The position numbers and the translations under genes were made by a program. A DNA stretch of 64,000 nt from Blautia schinkii DSM 10518. Lineage in GTDB: Bacteria; Bacillota; Clostridia; Lachnospirales; Lachnospiraceae. This document shows positions 15,284-22,499 of this stretch, piece after piece. The notes under the pieces were generated by a model, which saw only the letters and a program-made list of their open reading frames with translations, ran no database searches and had not been told where the DNA came from. How positions within the stretch are numbered: position 1 is the first letter of the stretch; each line of letters begins with the position of its first letter. The stretch is from positions 57,478-121,477 of the forward strand of contig JNKJ01000022.1 in the NCBI GenBank assembly GCA_000702025.1, read 5' to 3'.

Positions 15284-16080
15284 CCATTATACGTGGATGA
15301 ACCACGTAACAAACTGATTTTACTGAAATAGGCTTGGCGTAAGTCAGGCCGGTGAAGACATTGTTATTGTGTCTGAAACAAGCACAAAGAAAGGAATGAT
15401 AATAATAGCTAAATACCTAATACCTGCTGTGTAGTCCCAATTTAGGATTCCATCGAAAAATGTGGAAACTGTTAAAATGACAGCTTTGAATTTCAATTTA
15501 CTGTATTTGTTATTACTCATTCGTAAAGAATGACAGAATTAAAAATCTTTCCGCTCTTATTGATGGGATCGCAAAATGCTACCTCATAGAAGATGTGCCC
15601 TACAGTCATTGAGAATGTGAGTTACCGGGAAGTTGCTGCACCGGGCGAGTTTGAAAGATATTTTAGTAGGCATATCATAGGTAATGGAGTAGAGAAACTC
15701 TACACCCTGATACAGGGTAGTCCTTGCGATATATCAAAGAAGGAAGTCCATCTGATGGACACCCTCTGGTGCTAAGCAAGTTAACCCGTCAAATCGACGG
15801 GTCAAGTAAAAACAGATGGGTGAACGTTTTGTCCACTGTCCTGAGACACAATTTCAAGGCATTGCAGAGATGTCGAGAAACACGACAACATTAAAACCAA
15901 TGTAGGAAAGATAAATACTACTTTGATGTGGGTTATAGCAGATTCCCAAAATGGGAATACGGTTGTGATTTCTAGCAGATTAAGGGCGCCCCAATTCAGG
16001 GCATCTTAAAAAGCCATCAAATTACAATACAAAGATAAAGGGGTCGGTAAAATACAGACACCTGGAGGAACGCAATCTAC
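15284..16080 (+). ncRNA. Candidate large structured non-coding RNA (hairpin array)
   Basis: No gene with a ribosome site fits here, but perfect small hairpins follow one another: TACGTGG/CCACGTA (15290-15308), TCATTC/GAATGA (15517-15533), GTAGAG-AAA-CTCTAC (15689), ACCCTG-ATA-CAGGGT (15704), GTCCAT-CTG-ATGGAC (15746), ACCCGTC/GACGGGT (15784-15802), TGTCG/CGACA (15871-15887) and ATTCCCA-AAA-TGGGAAT (15942). A -10-like TATAAT sits at 15272-15277 just before the first. Strand and ends are guesses. Known comparators are the ornate phage-linked RNAs GOLLD and ROOL; identity with either is not established. Confidence 0.45.
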
Positions 16081-16092
16081 GCGTGGAATTAA

Positions 16093-16512
16093 CAGGATGC
16101 AGTACCTCAAGTATTCACTCATCCAGATTTCGGCAACCTCAGATTACTTATCATCAATGATGAAACCTGGTTCGTAGGAAAGGACGTAGCTGATGCTTTA
16201 GGATATGAAAGAGCAGATAACGCAATAAGAAAGCACGTAGAACAAGGGGATAAGCTGATGCACCGAATCAGTGCATCAGGTCAAACCCGCGTATTTACTG
16301 TAATAAATGAATCTGGTCTTTACTCTCTCATCCTTGGCAGCAAATTGGAGTCAGCCAAAAAATTCAAACATTGGGTAACATCTGAGGTGCTGCCATCTAT
16401 CAGAAAACATGGCAGCCTTATTGACACCTGTCGTGCATTGAGAGTAATATACAAGAAAAGGAGGTTGATTCCATGGGATTGTTTGATAAAGAGTCTTTCA
16501 ACAAGGCATTGA
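16093..16512 (+). pseudogene. Broken phage antirepressor (BRO-N domain remnant)
   Basis: The frame directly after a TAA at 16090 reads PQVFTHPDFGNLR, LLIINDETWFVGKDVADALG, then VINESGLYSLILGSKLESAK and FKHWVTSEVLPSIRKHGS, the classic BRO-N antirepressor domain. There is no start codon before the domain; the first ATG (16258) is deep inside it. After RKHG the usual C-terminal KilA/ANT domain is absent and the frame runs into the next gene. Both ends are therefore lost, which supports a phage ancestry for part of this element. Confidence 0.75.
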
Positions 16513-16721
16513 AGAGGGCTACATTTATGGCTATGATGGATGAGGAGGAGGAGAAAGAGAAGAAGAGGAAGAGTGATTTTGAAAAATTCGCTTATGACTC
16601 TGAGGAGACTTTAGCAGACGTAGGTCTTAGTTATAAGAAGCTGAAAAAGATGGATGAAGATGAACGTGAAGCTTTGCTCTTTGATAAAGGACTTGACCCA
16701 AGTGATTTTGATTTTGATTAG
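16473..16721 (+). CDS. Small charged protein of unknown function (82 aa)
   Basis: AGGAGG lies 8 nt before the ATG. The protein starts MGLFDKESFNKALKRATFMA, has a run of Glu and Lys in the middle (residues 20-32) and an Asp-rich end (DPSDFDFD). It is soluble and highly charged. It is the last gene before the terminator and attR. Confidence 0.6.
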   Translation: MGLFDKESFNKALKRATFMAMMDEEEEKEKKRKSDFEKFAYDSEETLADVGLSYKKLKKMDEDEREALLFDKGLDPSDFDFD

Positions 16722-16763
16722 TCCTGCTGCCCGGCGTATTGTATACTGAACAAAGAAACAAAA

Positions 16764-16821
16764 ATCCAGTGCTAACGTATAGTCACCGAAAGAATGGCTA
16801 TGCGTTAAAACTGGATATTTT
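16764..16821 (+). terminator. Strong terminator at the right end of the element
   Basis: A two-part stem is seen: ATCCAGT (16764) with ACTGGAT (16810-16816) outside and TAACGTATAG (16773) with CTATGCGTTA (16798-16807) inside, followed by a T-run. It insulates the element from attR. Confidence 0.8.
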
Positions 16822-16940
16822 TATATGCGTATGTACAAGTTTCTCCTTTCTCGTATTTTGGGGAGTGAGTACCAAATACTCAAAAGTACTCAATTCATAT
16901 CCTCTAATTTCCTTGATTTTACTATATTTTCGCCGCATAG

Positions 16941-17012
16941 AACACGGGTTCGATTCCCGTACTGGCTGCTTCAAAACCATTGATTTTACTGGGGTTGTGA
17001 GACTTCGGTAAA
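16941..17012 (+). repeat. Right attachment site (attR), 72-bp direct repeat
   Basis: It is identical to 3846-3917, including the T-arm and 3' end of tRNA-Glu. The rest of the tRNA is missing, so this is not a second tRNA gene. Confidence 0.9.
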
Positions 17013-17028
17013 GCAAAACCTATCAAAG

Positions 17029-17064
17029 AACCTATCAAACATATGTTTGGTGGGTTTTATTTTG
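17029..17064 (+). terminator. Stem-loop with T-run after attR
   Basis: AACCTATCAAACAT pairs imperfectly with ATGTTTGGTGGGTT and is followed by TTATTTT. It occupies the same position relative to the repeat as the terminator at 3943 does to attL. Confidence 0.5.
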
Positions 17065-17602
17065 CTTTAAACTCCGGTATGTTGCTTATTATCTCGACTT
17101 TAGCATCTACATTTCTTCTGTTTCTGTGGTAATGATTCTCTGTACACGCTATGTCTGTATGTCCCATTTGTCCCATAATCAAACGCTTATCAATATTATT
17201 ATCTAAAAGAATTGAACCATAGGTTTTTCTGATTTTGTGAGGTGACTTTGGACGACAATGTGTTTTTCTACATACATCATATAGTCTGTTGCGGAAGGAA
17301 AATGTCTTTAGTCTTTCGCCATCCCTTACAAAAATAAATTCTGTAAATGTATTGAGGGCTTTGAGCTTGCGCATAATCCATAGATATTCTTTTGGTAAAG
17401 CCACATACCTGATTCCTGCTTCTGTCTTTGGATGTTCCTTAATCTCAAAAACTGATGTGCCATCCTCTGATGGATATCTTGTCTCACTTCTGTGGATATT
17501 CAGACCGGAACCGTCAAAATTAACCCATTTTAATGTTGCAAGTTCACCAACACGCAGTCCAGTCACAAACCGCTGGAACCTTGACAATTTAATAGACTTC
17601 AT
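17057..17602 (-). pseudogene. Truncated tyrosine integrase of an older element
   Basis: The C-terminal catalytic domain is almost the same as that of the integrase at 3968, with the Arg (TGLRVGEL), HKIR, GQMGHTD and ENHYH motifs all kept. The N-terminal arm-binding and core-binding domains are gone. The first 11 residues (MKSIKLSRFQR) are translated from a partial copy of the 46-bp palindromic repeat (17575-17607), so the break lies at that repeat. It has the same position relative to attR as the intact integrase has to attL, pointing to two integrations in tandem. Confidence 0.85.
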
Positions 17603-17621
17603 ACTTTGGACGTGGTATAAT
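17593..17621 (+). promoter_or_regulatory. Extended -10 promoter for the coiled-coil genes
   Basis: TAGACT (17593-17598), a 17-bp spacer and TATAAT (17616-17621), preceded by TGG as an extended -10. The -35 lies within the broken palindromic repeat. Confidence 0.6.
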
Positions 17622-17652
17622 ACTTACACCTACAAATAGGGAGGGTGATACA

Positions 17653-17913
17653 ATGACAGATAACGAGTTGTTACTGGCAATTTCTAATATTGTACAGTCA
17701 CAGGTAGAACCACTGAAAAGTGATATTGGCGACATCAAACTGACACTTGAAAATGACGTGTTACCACGGTTGCAAACTATCGAATCCTGTTATACATCGA
17801 CCTATAAGCGTTATCAATCCAGTATCGCTCAGATTGACGCAATGCAAAGTGATATCGAAATTATGAAAAAAGTTATCGCAGAGCATAGCGAAAAATTGAA
17901 CAGGATAGCGTAA
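17653..17913 (+). CDS. Small coiled-coil protein (86 aa)
   Basis: The protein is a helical heptad-rich chain (VEPLKSDIGDIKLTLENDV, then IAQIDAMQSDIEIMKKVI) without membrane segments. GGGAGGGTG precedes the ATG. Together with the next gene, which has the same design, it forms a two-gene operon driven by the promoter at 17593 and ended by the hairpin at 18237. Small coiled-coil pairs of this kind are common in Lachnospiraceae; function unknown. Confidence 0.65.
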   Translation: MTDNELLLAISNIVQSQVEPLKSDIGDIKLTLENDVLPRLQTIESCYTSTYKRYQSSIAQIDAMQSDIEIMKKVIAEHSEKLNRIA

Positions 17914-17937
17914 ATTGGATTAAAGGAGGGTGATAGC

Positions 17938-18216
17938 ATGGCGTTGACAAATGAAGATTTACAGGCAATAGCCGAATTGGTTAAGCCGATAAATGAACGT
18001 CTCGACAAACTTGAAAACGGGTTTGCCACACTCGAAAACAAGGTTGATACACTGGCCTATAAGCATGACATGACGCACAGGAGGCTTGATGATTTATCTC
18101 TTGATGTGAGGTATGCAGAACGCGAGATAAGACGGGATGTCAGACACCTTAAAGATGATACCGAAACTCTTGTAGTAGTTTTAGAAGGCAGGGGTATTTT
18201 ACCAAAAGTGCAGTAA
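17938..18216 (+). CDS. Small coiled-coil protein (92 aa)
   Basis: It starts with MALTNEDLQAIAELVKPIN, followed by a coiled coil (RLDKLENGFATLENKVDTL) and a basic segment (RYAEREIRRDVRHLKDD). AAAGGAGGG lies before the ATG. The design, an N-terminal helix and then a heptad region, is like its neighbour, so the two may form a hetero-oligomer (inference). Confidence 0.65.
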   Translation: MALTNEDLQAIAELVKPINERLDKLENGFATLENKVDTLAYKHDMTHRRLDDLSLDVRYAEREIRRDVRHLKDDTETLVVVLEGRGILPKVQ

Positions 18217-18236
18217 CCGAATAACATATACCACCG

Positions 18237-18280
18237 AAAAAGTGTGAAGCCTGTTAAATTGTCAGGGGTTCACACTTTTT
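18237..18280 (+). terminator. Terminator, copy 3 of the 46-bp palindromic repeat
   Basis: A perfect 12-bp stem (AAAAAGTGTGAA with TTCACACTTTTT) is seen; the loop is the reverse complement of the loop at 3479, so the repeat is inserted in the opposite orientation. Confidence 0.75.
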
Positions 18281-18294
18281 ATTGGAGGTATAGG

Positions 18295-18708
18295 ATGAGG
18301 TACTTTGCAGATGATATTAATACATTAGACGAACTGAGAAAGTAATACAGAGACTTGCTCAAGATATATCACCCGGATAACGCAGGTGGCAGTACAGAAG
18401 CAACGCAGGAGATTAATGCAGAGTATGACACGCTTTTTGCATCTCTTAAGGATAGGCACGACAACAAAAAAGCTTCCGAAGCTTCTGCAGATATGAAATA
18501 CGACTTTGAAGAAGATGAGATGTTACGTGAGATGTTAGCAAAAGTAATCTGTTTTGTGGGGATCCAAATAGAAATTATCGGTGCGTGGATATGGATATCC
18601 GGGAATACATATCAGCACCGCAAGGAGTTGAGTAAGTCAGGCTTCAAATTTGCAAGACAAAAGAAGTACTGGTACTGGCACTCCGATACGTTCCGCAAAA
18701 AAACGTAA
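18295..18708 (+). pseudogene. J-domain protein gene with a nonsense codon
   Basis: GGAGG precedes the ATG at 18295 and the frame reads MRYFADDINTLDELRK, then TAA at 18343-18345, then YRDLLKIYHPDNAGG with the HPD motif of DnaJ-type J-domains. Homologues read RKQYRDL here, so a single C-to-T change (CAA to TAA) is the likely lesion. The remainder is open to 18708 and ends with the FARQKKYWYWHSD-type C-terminus typical of Clostridial element J-proteins. Restart at TTG or GTG downstream is possible but would lose the first J-domain helix. Confidence 0.75.
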
Positions 18709-18947
18709 AACATTATCAATGGCGGACATCTGCAATTATTACGTGATGGCGGCTTATGCTGTTTTTGCTGTCAACAGCCAAAAACTTGACATTTTCAGCG
18801 GATTTAAAATGAAAAGGTGGGGATATACCACTTACATAAGTAGATACCCCACCCTATCCCCTTATATAACTGGGGCATATTTTAAGATTGGTCAGATTAA
18901 TTTTATCTTATAGGGTGGTAATGGGTTCACCATCCCCACCTGTCTAA

Positions 18948-20648
18948 TTACGAACACGACCTGGATAATACCATATCTGAACTTCCACTAGTCCCTCCAA
19001 TAATACGTTTCCATGTTTTATACTTCTCTTTTAATAGCTGTAATTCATATTCCTTATTATTGGATAGTGCGGAAGCATATAGGCCATGATTATAATCTTC
19101 AAGAGGTGCAATATCAACTAAGCGACCTCCTGGTTTTATTACAATCATATATCCCTGATTTCCAACGGTAATACTGTAAACAAAATCGGAATCTTCGTTA
19201 ATGGTAAAATCTTCGAAATCCAGCGTCACAAATCCCACGCTTTTTTTATCCCCTGGCCTGATTACAATATCTTGCAGATAGTCATCCTCATCAAATGCTC
19301 TCATCTTATATTCTTCATTATCTGTATAAAGTAAAGCGATACCATCTAAGCTGATGGGAATCCGTCCACGATAACTTAAATTCAACAATAGTACATTTTG
19401 TGTAGAATCATTATAAAATAAGCTTGACACAGGAACATCAATATTTATTTCTGGAACTGTGACATTGAGGAGTATAGTGTCATTATTATATGTATTTGTT
19501 ATTTCTATTGTTGTGCTACCGCATTCCTCAGGATAAATATAAAGAATCCAGTAATTCCCATAAACATCATAGGGCTTCCATTCACACCTAACTATATCCG
19601 TATCTGCAATATGATATGTCACATGCATATTATCTGCGTACCCGTATACTTTTACAGGGGTCAACGTGACACATCTTACATTAGTGCTATCAACCTCAAT
19701 GGCATTTCTGACATAGATATCACATACAAAGGGTGTATTTTCAACAGTTCCTGTAATTTTTGCATCACCTATTCTTATTGCAGACACTATCCCGTCTTGA
19801 TTTACAGATGCAATACTGGGGTCTGAGGATTTCCATGAAATTTCTCTATTGTCATTTTCTTTTTTTATAGAAAATGAATCCCCATGTGCCATCTTCCACC
19901 AATATACACGTAAACAGCTTTCCACGTCGTTTTCAGGTGGCTCTATTGGTTCATCGGATGGTTCATTTGCTTCAACAAATATGTTCAACCCATTTTTGTT
20001 ATAATTACTCTTGATAGTTTTGCCTGAATATTTGCAATACGCTCTGACAGTATAAAAAAACTCGCCGCCTTGCATCGGTACGTCGAAGAAATAGCAAGTT
20101 GTTTCGGTCCCGATTTTCTCCCAACTTGTATCTTTTGTTTTTCTTAATATCTCATATCCATGTGCGCCAGGGACAGGCTTCCAATATATATCAACCAAAT
20201 TAAGCTCTTCATCCAAAGTCACTGATTGCAATTTTGGAGTTGCCAGCCCTGTAATAGCATATACCCCTTTAGTGTTGTATTTGCCGTAAACATTTTTTCC
20301 ATTCACCTTCTTGTACGCTGATACAGAGTAGTAATACTGAGTACCAGGTTTCAATTTTGCATCGTTGAAAGTAGCTGTCTTACCGTTTGAGATGGTTTTT
20401 ATAGCTTTCCATTTACTCTTGTCAGTCTTTCGGTATATCTTGTATCCAGTTGCACCGTTTACTTTCTTCCAAGTGAATTTCACTTTTGATGTATCGGAAG
20501 CCTTTGCGGAGACAAGTTTAGGCGTTGCCACCTTTACCGTAGCTGCTTGTACCTCAACAACTGAATTGGGTATTAGTGGCATTCCGCATATACTGATCAC
20601 TAATAATGCCAGAAGCCCACTGCACAGTAACTTTTTTAGCTTTTTCAT
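18948..20648 (-). CDS. Secreted protein with fibronectin type III-like and Big_2 domains
   Basis: A signal peptide (MKKLKKLLCSGLLALLVISI, cleavage probably after VQAA) is followed by two fibronectin-type modules with the NGATGYKIYRKT and GAHGYEILRKT signatures, a Pro/Glu linker (SDEPIEPPEND), and a bacterial Ig-like Big_2 segment (ISWKSSDPSIASVNQDGIVSA). The last third is beta-rich and not recognised. GGAGG lies before the ATG. No sortase signal is visible, so it is probably released or loosely bound. Cell-surface or environmental binding role inferred. Confidence 0.85.
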   Translation of the reverse strand: MKKLKKLLCSGLLALLVISICGMPLIPNSVVEVQAATVKVATPKLVSAKASDTSKVKFTWKKVNGATGYKIYRKTDKSKWKAIKTISNGKTATFNDAKLKPGTQYYYSVSAYKKVNGKNVYGKYNTKGVYAITGLATPKLQSVTLDEELNLVDIYWKPVPGAHGYEILRKTKDTSWEKIGTETTCYFFDVPMQGGEFFYTVRAYCKYSGKTIKSNYNKNGLNIFVEANEPSDEPIEPPENDVESCLRVYWWKMAHGDSFSIKKENDNREISWKSSDPSIASVNQDGIVSAIRIGDAKITGTVENTPFVCDIYVRNAIEVDSTNVRCVTLTPVKVYGYADNMHVTYHIADTDIVRCEWKPYDVYGNYWILYIYPEECGSTTIEITNTYNNDTILLNVTVPEINIDVPVSSLFYNDSTQNVLLLNLSYRGRIPISLDGIALLYTDNEEYKMRAFDEDDYLQDIVIRPGDKKSVGFVTLDFEDFTINEDSDFVYSITVGNQGYMIVIKPGGRLVDIAPLEDYNHGLYASALSNNKEYELQLLKEKYKTWKRIIGGTSGSSDMVLSRSCS

Positions 20649-20852
20649 ACGTTTTCCTCCCTGAATTCACAGAATTTTCACATTTATTCTATCACAGTAT
20701 ACACACAAATGAAATGAATCCATATGTTCCTTACACTTTTCGGCATTTCTTTCAAATTATACCTCTATGTTTTGTCTAATTTTTTCGCTACAGGCAAAAA
20801 AAATAGGGCGGAAGAGCAATGCTCAACTACCCAGTATTTTAGACTTTAATAA

Positions 20853-21428
20853 TTACAAATATTTTGCACGATTTCTAGGTGTATTATCCCTGTATGTATA
20901 TGCCTTTATATTGGTGGTTAGGGATTTTGCTGGTTTATTACCTACGTATTTTGGGTCATGCATCATAAAACCTTGATTTTTCATTAGAAACAAAATGTTA
21001 CATTTGCCGTGATAAATATATCCTTCTCCCACAAGTCCTTTCATTTTACTATTATGATAAACTTTCCTGCGCGTACCATGAAGTTCTGTTGAGTTATAGA
21101 AACTATCAAAATAGACTATTTTTCCTTTTTTGATGGTAAATACATTATTATATACTCCTTTAAACTTTGAATTATATTTATAATCTGTTGTAATTAATTC
21201 GTATACACCATCCCTATTTATGTCTAGCAAAATAAATCCATCAATTGTAAACTTCTGTTTGAATGTAGGGGTGTGCTTAATCGTTACAGTTTTGTTTTTT
21301 ATAAAAGAGCTATACATACTTTTTTGTTTCGTTTTACTTGGTGTAGCAGCCTGAACAGAAATTGCCATGCTAAGGCTCAAGCATAAAATAAATACTAATT
21401 GTATCCAAATTTTTCTTGATTTTTTCAT
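20853..21428 (-). CDS. Secreted protein with an EF-hand-like loop
   Basis: The signal peptide IQLVFILCLSLSMAISVQAA follows MKKSRKIW. The mature part has a DINRDGVYELI segment that resembles a calcium-binding EF-hand or dockerin-type loop, followed by repeated aromatic beta strands. The ATG at 21428 gives the best signal peptide; an ATG at 21446 is also in frame. It has the same orientation as the Fn3/Big_2 protein 200 bp downstream. Function unknown. Confidence 0.7.
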   Translation of the reverse strand: MKKSRKIWIQLVFILCLSLSMAISVQAATPSKTKQKSMYSSFIKNKTVTIKHTPTFKQKFTIDGFILLDINRDGVYELITTDYKYNSKFKGVYNNVFTIKKGKIVYFDSFYNSTELHGTRRKVYHNSKMKGLVGEGYIYHGKCNILFLMKNQGFMMHDPKYVGNKPAKSLTTNIKAYTYRDNTPRNRAKYL

Positions 21429-21526
21429 ACCTTTCCCTTCCTCCATAATCCAATAAAATAAAGATTTTATTTTAATTATATCACCTATGAAATTGAATGA
21501 GGATGCAATTCATGTACAATTTGATG

Positions 21527-21757
21527 CTATTTATTTCTACTATCCAACTCTTCGACATATTTGTAGAATTTTTTCAGTGCCTCCTCGTCACTTAGACCAT
21601 CATCAAAATTTTGTATTGACGGGTCATTGTACATTTGAGGGTTGGATTCCAGAATCATGAAAGACTCATCTATATAACCTTTATCGAGTAATTCATCAAA
21701 CGTGTGCCATAATTCAGACGTGTGCTTAGCATAGTTCCAGTTCTGTTTTTTTCTCAT
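21527..21757 (-). CDS. Hypothetical protein (76 aa)
   Basis: The start at 21757 (MRKKQNWNYAKHTSELWHTF) has AGGGAG about 9 nt upstream. The frame is open further upstream, but that part overlaps the divergent regulator and has no ribosome site. The protein is helical and acidic at the C-terminus (DGLSDEEALKKFYKYVEEL). No family recognised. Confidence 0.5.
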   Translation of the reverse strand: MRKKQNWNYAKHTSELWHTFDELLDKGYIDESFMILESNPQMYNDPSIQNFDDGLSDEEALKKFYKYVEELDSRNK

Positions 21758-21923
21758 CCGATTATACTCCCTTTGCACTAGAATTTGACTCCTATCATTA
21801 AGAATCCCATTAAATTTAATGAAAAATCCGTTATGACATTTAGTGAATGTCATCATAGAATTCATATTAGCATATAATACATCAAAAGACAACGACTGAA
21901 TGTCAAACCAGGAGAAAACGCGT

Positions 21924-22172
21924 ATGTACAAAAATAAATCCCAGGATGGCAGCAATAATATATGTGGAAAAAAGATGAAGAAATTCAGAGGAAATTTACA
22001 AGACAAAACTTCTCAACGCAAACTCGCAGATATGTTACAAGCAGAAGGTTTGGATATTGATAAAAATGCAGTACAGAGGATAGAGAGTGGAGAGCGATTT
22101 GTTACAGACATAGAGTTAAAGATTATCGCAAAAGTTTTGAATGTAAGTTATCAAGATTTGTTAGATGATTAA
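21924..22172 (+). CDS. XRE-family transcriptional regulator (82 aa)
   Basis: After MYKNKSQDGSNNICGKK comes a Cro/C1 helix-turn-helix: TSQRKLADMLQAEGLDIDKN, AVQRIESGERFVTDIELK, then IIAKVLNVSYQDLLDD. AGGAG lies 9 nt before the ATG at 21924; an in-frame codon at 21900 lacks a site. This type of regulator is frequent in Clostridia, often alone. A -10-like TATAAT is at 21873. Confidence 0.8.
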   Translation: MYKNKSQDGSNNICGKKMKKFRGNLQDKTSQRKLADMLQAEGLDIDKNAVQRIESGERFVTDIELKIIAKVLNVSYQDLLDD

Positions 22173-22242
22173 TGGGTAAAAAAAGGGGGTACACCAGACG
22201 TTCAAAATTGTCTGATATACCCCGAATAAATTCGTAAAAAAT

Positions 22243-22274
22243 AGCCCCTGCTGGAGTTACTCCCAACAAGGGCT
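22243..22274. terminator. Stem-loop between the island and parE
   Basis: AGCCCCTG (22243-22250) pairs with CAAGGGCT (22267-22274), with an inner TGG/CCA. The better T-run is on the minus strand (22235-22242); on the + strand only TATTAAAATT follows. Confidence 0.5.
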
Positions 22275-22282
22275 TATTAAAA

Positions 22283-22313
22283 TTGTTAAATTACCAGGGT
22301 TTCGCACTTTTTT
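22283..22313 (-). repeat. Half copy of the 46-bp palindromic repeat
   Basis: TTGTTAAATTACCAGGG-TTTCGCACTTTTTT is the reverse complement of the left half of the repeat at 3479, with three or four changes. It marks the right edge of the accessory island. Confidence 0.6.
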
Positions 22314-22499
22314 ATTCCCCTGGGATGGAGTGGAGCCTGAATTTTTGAATTTTGCTTGCAATATTCCCAGTGTTTGGGTTATTATAAAGAACGAATGTTT
22401 GAATTGAGGAATCCCCTGAATGAAGTGTTCATAAAGAACCATTTATCAAAAAAGCGCTTATAAAAGAAGTATTTATATAGGAAAGGAAATGTAACAGTC

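Larger units (their letters stand above)
3846..17012. mobile_element. 13.1-kb integrative element at tRNA-Glu
   Basis: The element is bounded by a perfect 72-bp direct repeat (3846-3917 and 16941-17012). Next to the left repeat lies a tyrosine integrase, followed by excisionase, replication-type and regulatory genes. No conjugation relaxase, coupling protein, capsid or terminase gene was recognised. It could therefore be a mobilisable element, a plasmid-like integrative element or a phage satellite. The antirepressor remnant and the SprT/regulator set are phage-flavoured. Boundaries are well supported; the type is not. Confidence 0.85.

Noticed and set aside
15593..15775. A 60-codon frame in the hairpin array
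   Set aside because: It has no ribosome site, and the hairpins explain the sequence better.
16941..16968. Second tRNA-Glu
   Set aside because: Only the T-arm and 3' acceptor half exist; the 5' half is absent, so it is an attachment site.
16739..17011. A 90-codon frame running into attR
   Set aside because: It crosses a strong terminator and ends inside the tRNA-derived repeat, and has no ribosome site.
18816..18853. GGTGGGG/CCCCACC stem before the Fn3/Big_2 gene end as a terminator
   Set aside because: No T-run follows on either strand close to the stem; function not supported.
21758..22006. N-terminal extension of the 76-residue protein at 21527
   Set aside because: It would overlap the divergent XRE gene and its promoter and has no ribosome site.
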